Shown in pieces: positions 34,101 through 36,691 of a stretch of 36,691 nt of DNA. The stretch's first letter is position 1; every line of letters starts with the position of its first letter. The position numbers and the translations under genes are program-made. Source of the stretch: Streptobacillus felis. GTDB lineage: Bacteria; Fusobacteriota; Fusobacteriia; Fusobacteriales; Leptotrichiaceae. The DNA is taken from the NCBI RefSeq assembly GCF_001559775.1, contig NZ_LOHX01000012.1, positions 1 to 36,691 of the forward strand, read 5' to 3'. The notes under the pieces are model-generated. The model was not told where the DNA came from, did no database searches, and worked only from the letters and a program-made list of their open reading frames with translations.

Positions 34101-36691
34101 AGATGGTTCAAAATTAACAACAGTAGATACAGTAGTAAATGCAATAAACAATTCAGGATTTAGTGTAGTATCAAATGATGGAACTAAGACATTAATAAAT
34201 CCAGGAGAAGAAGTTAAGTTTATAAATGGAAATGCAACAACATCAACTGTAACACAAGATGGAAATAATGTAACAGTTAAATATGATGTAAATACTGATA
34301 ATTCAACAATAAAAGTAGAAGGTGGTAAATTAAAAGCTATAACTACAACAACTACAACTACAACTGATGGTAAGGCAGAAGTAACAGAAGCAAATAAAAA
34401 TAATTTAGTTACAGCAGATACGTTAGTTAAAGCAGTAAATGAGGCATCACATAAGGTTGCTACTAAAAAAGTTGAAGAAGAAGTAACTACTTCATCAAAT
34501 GAAACAGGAGTAAATGTAAAAGCAGGAGATAAGGTACTTTACCAAGCAGGAAAGAACTTAGAAATAAAACAAAATGACAAGACTATAACATATGGATTAT
34601 CTAAGAGTTTAGAGGGTATAACTAGTATTAAAAATACAGAAAATGGACCTACTATCACATTTACTGGAGATAAAATAAATGTAACAGGTGGAGATTTAGA
34701 TTTAGGTGGTAAAAAGGTTACTAATGTTGGAGCACCAACTGAAAATGGAGATGTAACTAATAAACAATATGTAGATGCAGGAAGAACAACTGTAACGTCT
34801 TCAGATAATTCAATAATTGTTGAAAATAAAGGGACAGATCCAAATAAATCATATGATTTAAAAGTAAATGTTGATGGAGATACTATAGTAATTGAAAATG
34901 GTAAGTTAAAAGCAAATATACCAACAGTTGAAATACCTAAAGGTGAAATAGAAAAAGAAGATAAAGGAACTGTAAAAGCTAAATCTGGAGATGAAACTAA
35001 ATTAACTACAACATTAGAAGTAGCAAAAGCAATAAATAATTCAGGATTTAGTGTAGTATCAAATGATGGAACTAAGACATTAATAAATCCAGGAGAAGAA
35101 GTTAAGTTTATAAATGGAAATGCAACAACATCAACTGTAACACAAGATGGAAATAATGTAACGGTTAAATATGATATTAATACAGATGGAAGTACTATAA
35201 CTATTAATAATGAAGGTAAATTAACAGTAGATAGTGGAAGCATATTAACTACATCTAATAATGGCAAGAAAGAAGCTACAACACCTGATAGTAATAAAGT
35301 AGCTAAAACTGGTGATGTGGTAAATACTGTTAATGCTTTAGGAAATAATACTATTAAATTAGGTGGAGACAATAGTTCTTCAACTAATGCTCAAACATTA
35401 AATAAAGAAAATGGAATTAAGTTTAATGTATTAGGTGATGGAAATATCAATACAGAAGCTACTGGAGATAATATAAATGTTAAATTATCTAAAGATTTAA
35501 AAGGAATAGATTCTATAGGTAAAAGCACTCAAGATGGAGATAATAAACCTAAGATAACATTTACAAATAGTAATATTACAGTAAATGCTCCAATTAGTAT
35601 GGGTAATAAACAAATAACAGATCTTGCAAGTGGATTAGGAAATACTAAATTAGAAGAGGTAACTGGAAATACTTTAACAAATGCAGTAAATGTTGCAGAT
35701 CTTAAAAAAGCAATAGAAGATAATAAATATAGCTTTAAAGTAGAAGCAGCAGCAACTCAAGAAGGAAGTATATCAGGAACACCTGCACAAAAAATTGTAG
35801 AAAAAGATAATGTTGTTAAATTACAAGCAGGTAAGAACCTAAACATAGATCAAAATGATAAAGTATTTACTTATTCATTAAAAGATGATCTTTCAGATTT
35901 ATCAAGTGCTACTTTTAAAAATCAAGACGGTGATACAACTACATTAAATTCAAATGGAATAACAATAAACCCAGTAGTAAAAGAAAATGGTAAAAAAGAA
36001 GTTACTTTAACAAAAGATGGGTTAGATAATGGTGGAAACAAAATCACAAATGTAGCTGATGGAGAAGTAAGTGATACATCTAAAGAGGCAGTAAATGGAT
36101 CACAATTAAATGCAGTTAAGAAAGAAGCATCTAAACATACAACAGTATCAGTAGATGGTGGAGATAAAGATAATAAAGATGGAGATGCTAATGGTAATTT
36201 AGTATTAACAGAAACAGAAAATGCAAATGGTGGAAAACATTTTGATATTAAACTTGCTGATAAAGTTAATTTAGGTAAAGATACTAATAAAATAATATTA
36301 GATGGTACATCTGGACAAATAACTTCAGGACCAATAACAATTAACACAGGATCAAATGGAACTATTAATGGATTAACTAATTTAGATTGGAATCCTATTA
36401 ATCCTGTTGCAGTTTCTGGACAAGCAGCTACAGAAGACCAACTAAAGAAATTAAATGATCATGTAAATACAAGTATATCTAATTACGGATTTATTGTTAC
36501 TGCAAACAAAGCAGGAACAGGGAAAGTAACAGGTAATACTGATCAAAAAATAGGTAATGGAGATAAAATAACATTAAAAGCAGGTAATAACTTAGAAGTA
36601 GAACAAAATGGAAAAGACTTTACTTTTGCTTTAAATAAAGATCTAACAGGACTAGATAGTATAAAAGTAGGAAAAGATGGATTAGATGGAA
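31153..36691 (+). CDS. Giant trimeric autotransporter adhesin, 3'-truncated by the window
   Basis: The frame is open from ATG 31153 to the last base (1846 codons), so the protein is longer than 1846 residues and no C-terminal anchor is seen. Residues 1 to about 40 are an extended signal peptide (DLKRYLKRKVSITG, then a hydrophobic core). Then come a short YadA-like head (HSIAIGG, about 90-180), a HIM/neck QNVAAGKISEDSTDAINGSQ at about residues 203-222, and a long Asn/Thr-rich stalk of repeating neck and ISneck-like units (for example DAVNVNQL at about 683, EAVNGSQLNAV at about 1645). Near-identical blocks occur within it. It is a fibrous surface adhesin by family; the target is unknown. Its N-terminus closely matches that of the type Va protein at 5382. 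Confidence 0.88.
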   Translation, partial: MKKINDLEKDLKRYLKRKVSITGAVMIAFLITGGVTFGSILSGHYRDKADTTTISIGEGDSAGDEGAANTSTTNGDGSGTRLSETGHSIAIGGSTRVQNLGWTTVLGFEAKALSGQNINNGGVSLGAFSNLGKVNSGTGTQILEGVNFKFAGGATDKTSVLSIGSGAGTSVDEPIVGSRRNGGNGNYYDYTQRSTAYQFRQIQNVAAGKISEDSTDAINGSQLFAVFKHLKENATLNNEISLGGDNSSTTNTQALNKQGGIKFNILSANAKYITTTASGDNVSIDLAQETKNKIDNAADKNLTNVSSTTVTNKVNKGSLNSSSTYITVSNGSNKLIGGDASIDLSTETKNKIDNAADKNLSNITTTGENKIKNLAAWNLQANGANQSIIKGGDTVNFINGKNISITKTGNNITVATNDDVTFNKVTTNELKSGPVTINNSGINAGNKQITNVASGGDVNTNVANISDVKKAKTEINTSGYLTKTENNATDGHKIYNLGITEGSITASENGTATAGNTQGLVTNTTVVNAINKLGDNKILLGADGNTKTSEKALNSADKIQFNVKGTNNEIVTTASGDSITIKLADKVKNDISTTKDKVDNQGISFKGDKGTAVTKKLGETLNVKGSTNIETESNAESVVIKLKDNITVSNVNTTTLTAGPISINANGLNAGNKSITNLAPGVNGTDAVNVNQLNEVRNNTFKLTGDNSSSTDVQALNKNGGLSFAIEKGSEFVTTNASGSKVTVDLSQETKNKINNAANINLSNISNDGKKVITDLIDIKGTGAAKVSSKVDSTGKKIFTVNVEPVNATSYGFNVNSDAVDGGIKNGSASTAVVDGGEVKLQAGKNIKVDQNSTTFTYSLQDNLKGITSIKNTENGPTITFSGDKINVTGGDLDLGGKKVTNIADPTNETDATNKKYVDAGRTTVTSSDKTITVQDNGTAPNKAYDIKVNVDGTTIKVGNEGKLTANTGTINNNNGSVTTNNGDGSKLTTVDTVVNAINNSGFSVVSNDGTKTLINPGEEVKFINGNATTSTVTQDGNNVTVKYDVNTDNSTIKVEGGKLKAITTTTTTTTDGKAEVTEANKNNLVTADTLVKAVNEASHKVATKKVEEEVTTSSNETGVNVKAGDKVLYQAGKNLEIKQNDKTITYGLSKSLEGITSIKNTENGPTITFTGDKINVTGGDLDLGGKKVTNVGAPTENGDVTNKQYVDAGRTTVTSSDNSIIVENKGTDPNKSYDLKVNVDGDTIVIENGKLKANIPTVEIPKGEIEKEDKGTVKAKSGDETKLTTTLEVAKAINNSGFSVVSNDGTKTLINPGEEVKFINGNATTSTVTQDGNNVTVKYDINTDGSTITINNEGKLTVDSGSILTTSNNGKKEATTPDSNKVAKTGDVVNTVNALGNNTIKLGGDNSSSTNAQTLNKENGIKFNVLGDGNINTEATGDNINVKLSKDLKGIDSIGKSTQDGDNKPKITFTNSNITVNAPISMGNKQITDLASGLGNTKLEEVTGNTLTNAVNVADLKKAIEDNKYSFKVEAAATQEGSISGTPAQKIVEKDNVVKLQAGKNLNIDQNDKVFTYSLKDDLSDLSSATFKNQDGDTTTLNSNGITINPVVKENGKKEVTLTKDGLDNGGNKITNVADGEVSDTSKEAVNGSQLNAVKKEASKHTTVSVDGGDKDNKDGDANGNLVLTETENANGGKHFDIKLADKVNLGKDTNKIILDGTSGQITSGPITINTGSNGTINGLTNLDWNPINPVAVSGQAATEDQLKKLNDHVNTSISNYGFIVTANKAGTGKVTGNTDQKIGNGDKITLKAGNNLEVEQNGKDFTFALNKDLTGLDSIKVGKDGLDG
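33748..34010 (+). repeat. Adhesin stalk module, copy 1
   Basis: Encodes GITSIKNTENGPTITFSGDKINVTGG-like and DLDLGGKKVTN, then AGRTTVTSSD and VNVDG. It closely matches 34615-34877 at a constant offset of 867 bases, with scattered third-position changes. Confidence 0.85.
34153..34287 (+). repeat. Near-perfect 135-base repeat, copy A
   Basis: Encodes SGFSVVSNDGTKTLINPG and EEVKFINGNATTSTVTQDG with its continuation. Matches 35041-35175 except one base (A at 34275, G at 35163). Confidence 0.92.
34615..34877 (+). repeat. Adhesin stalk module, copy 2
   Basis: Partner of 33748-34010. Protein order is kept (GITSIKNTENGPTITF, DLDLGGKKVTN, AGRTTVTSSD, VNVDG), so this is an in-frame duplication of a stalk segment. 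Confidence 0.85.
35041..35175 (+). repeat. Near-perfect 135-base repeat, copy B
   Basis: Second copy of 34153-34287, 888 bases later and in the same frame; a single silent difference. Such identity suggests recent duplication or gene conversion and gives a substrate for recombination. Confidence 0.92.

Noticed and set aside
34539-35372. Long minus-strand open frame (277 codons) opposite the giant adhesin
   Set aside because: It is the antisense shadow of the Asn/Thr/Gly-rich repeats; its hydrophobic Val/Leu/Pro/Ser-rich translation is an artefact, and no ribosome site precedes it.
1-36691. tRNA genes, rRNA genes, CRISPR arrays or prophage genes
   Set aside because: I looked through the gaps between genes on both strands and saw no cloverleaf-type sequence ending in CCA, no regularly spaced direct repeats and no phage-type genes.

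Overview
The window comes from a very AT-rich Gram-negative bacterium, most likely of the Fusobacteria, family Leptotrichiaceae (Streptobacillus/Sneathia-like). The support is low GC by eye, A/T-ending codons, strong GGAGG ribosome sites, classical and trimeric autotransporters with the 'RYLKRK' extended signal peptide known from fusobacteria, and MreB (a rod-shaped cell). The genus is an inference. Every gene I can support lies on the + strand.

Layout. 1-2160: end of tuf, then rpsJ-rplC-rplD-rplW, closed by a hairpin terminator where rplB would normally follow. 2184-5265: a short-chain dehydrogenase, a KdgT-type permease and an AGCS amino-acid symporter. 5382-12438: two surface proteins, a type Va autotransporter and a 1322-residue YadA-like trimeric adhesin. 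The promoter of the adhesin carries a run of ten G between -35 and -10. 12557-18418: a beta-glucoside/cellobiose PTS operon (PRD regulator, IIA, IIB, IIC, an unlisted 48-residue membrane peptide, a DUF3284-type protein and a GH1 6-phospho-beta-glucosidase). 18515-21845: an ABC importer of the TrpX/COG2984 type and an exported tyrosine phosphatase. 21900-23949: an orphan PTS IIB protein and a membrane-anchored glycerophosphodiesterase. 24024-30807: housekeeping genes gltX, a TetR regulator, rpsB-tsf, pyrH, frr and mreB, followed one base later by a Y1-transposase-like gene. 31153-end: the first 1846 codons of a giant, repeat-rich trimeric adhesin that runs off the window.

How it fits together. 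The translation and cell-shape genes are ordinary in content but the S10 operon is cut short. The accessory genes describe a host-associated cell that takes up beta-glucosides, a keto-sugar acid and amino acids, and that displays three large adhesins under separate control: a consensus promoter, a probable slipped-strand phase-variable promoter, and a consensus promoter combined with a hairpin that folds the Shine-Dalgarno sequence up to the start codon. Several hairpins sit directly in front of ribosome sites with no room for a new promoter, suggesting tuned read-through as a recurring expression device.

The most rewarding points to check are the poly-G promoter (8402-8432), the SD-hairpin-AUG leader (31106-31155), the broken S10 operon (2115-2184), the mreB-linked transposase-like gene that lacks an expected active-site Gln (30367-30807), and the unusual L3 loop near the peptidyl transferase centre (957-1016).
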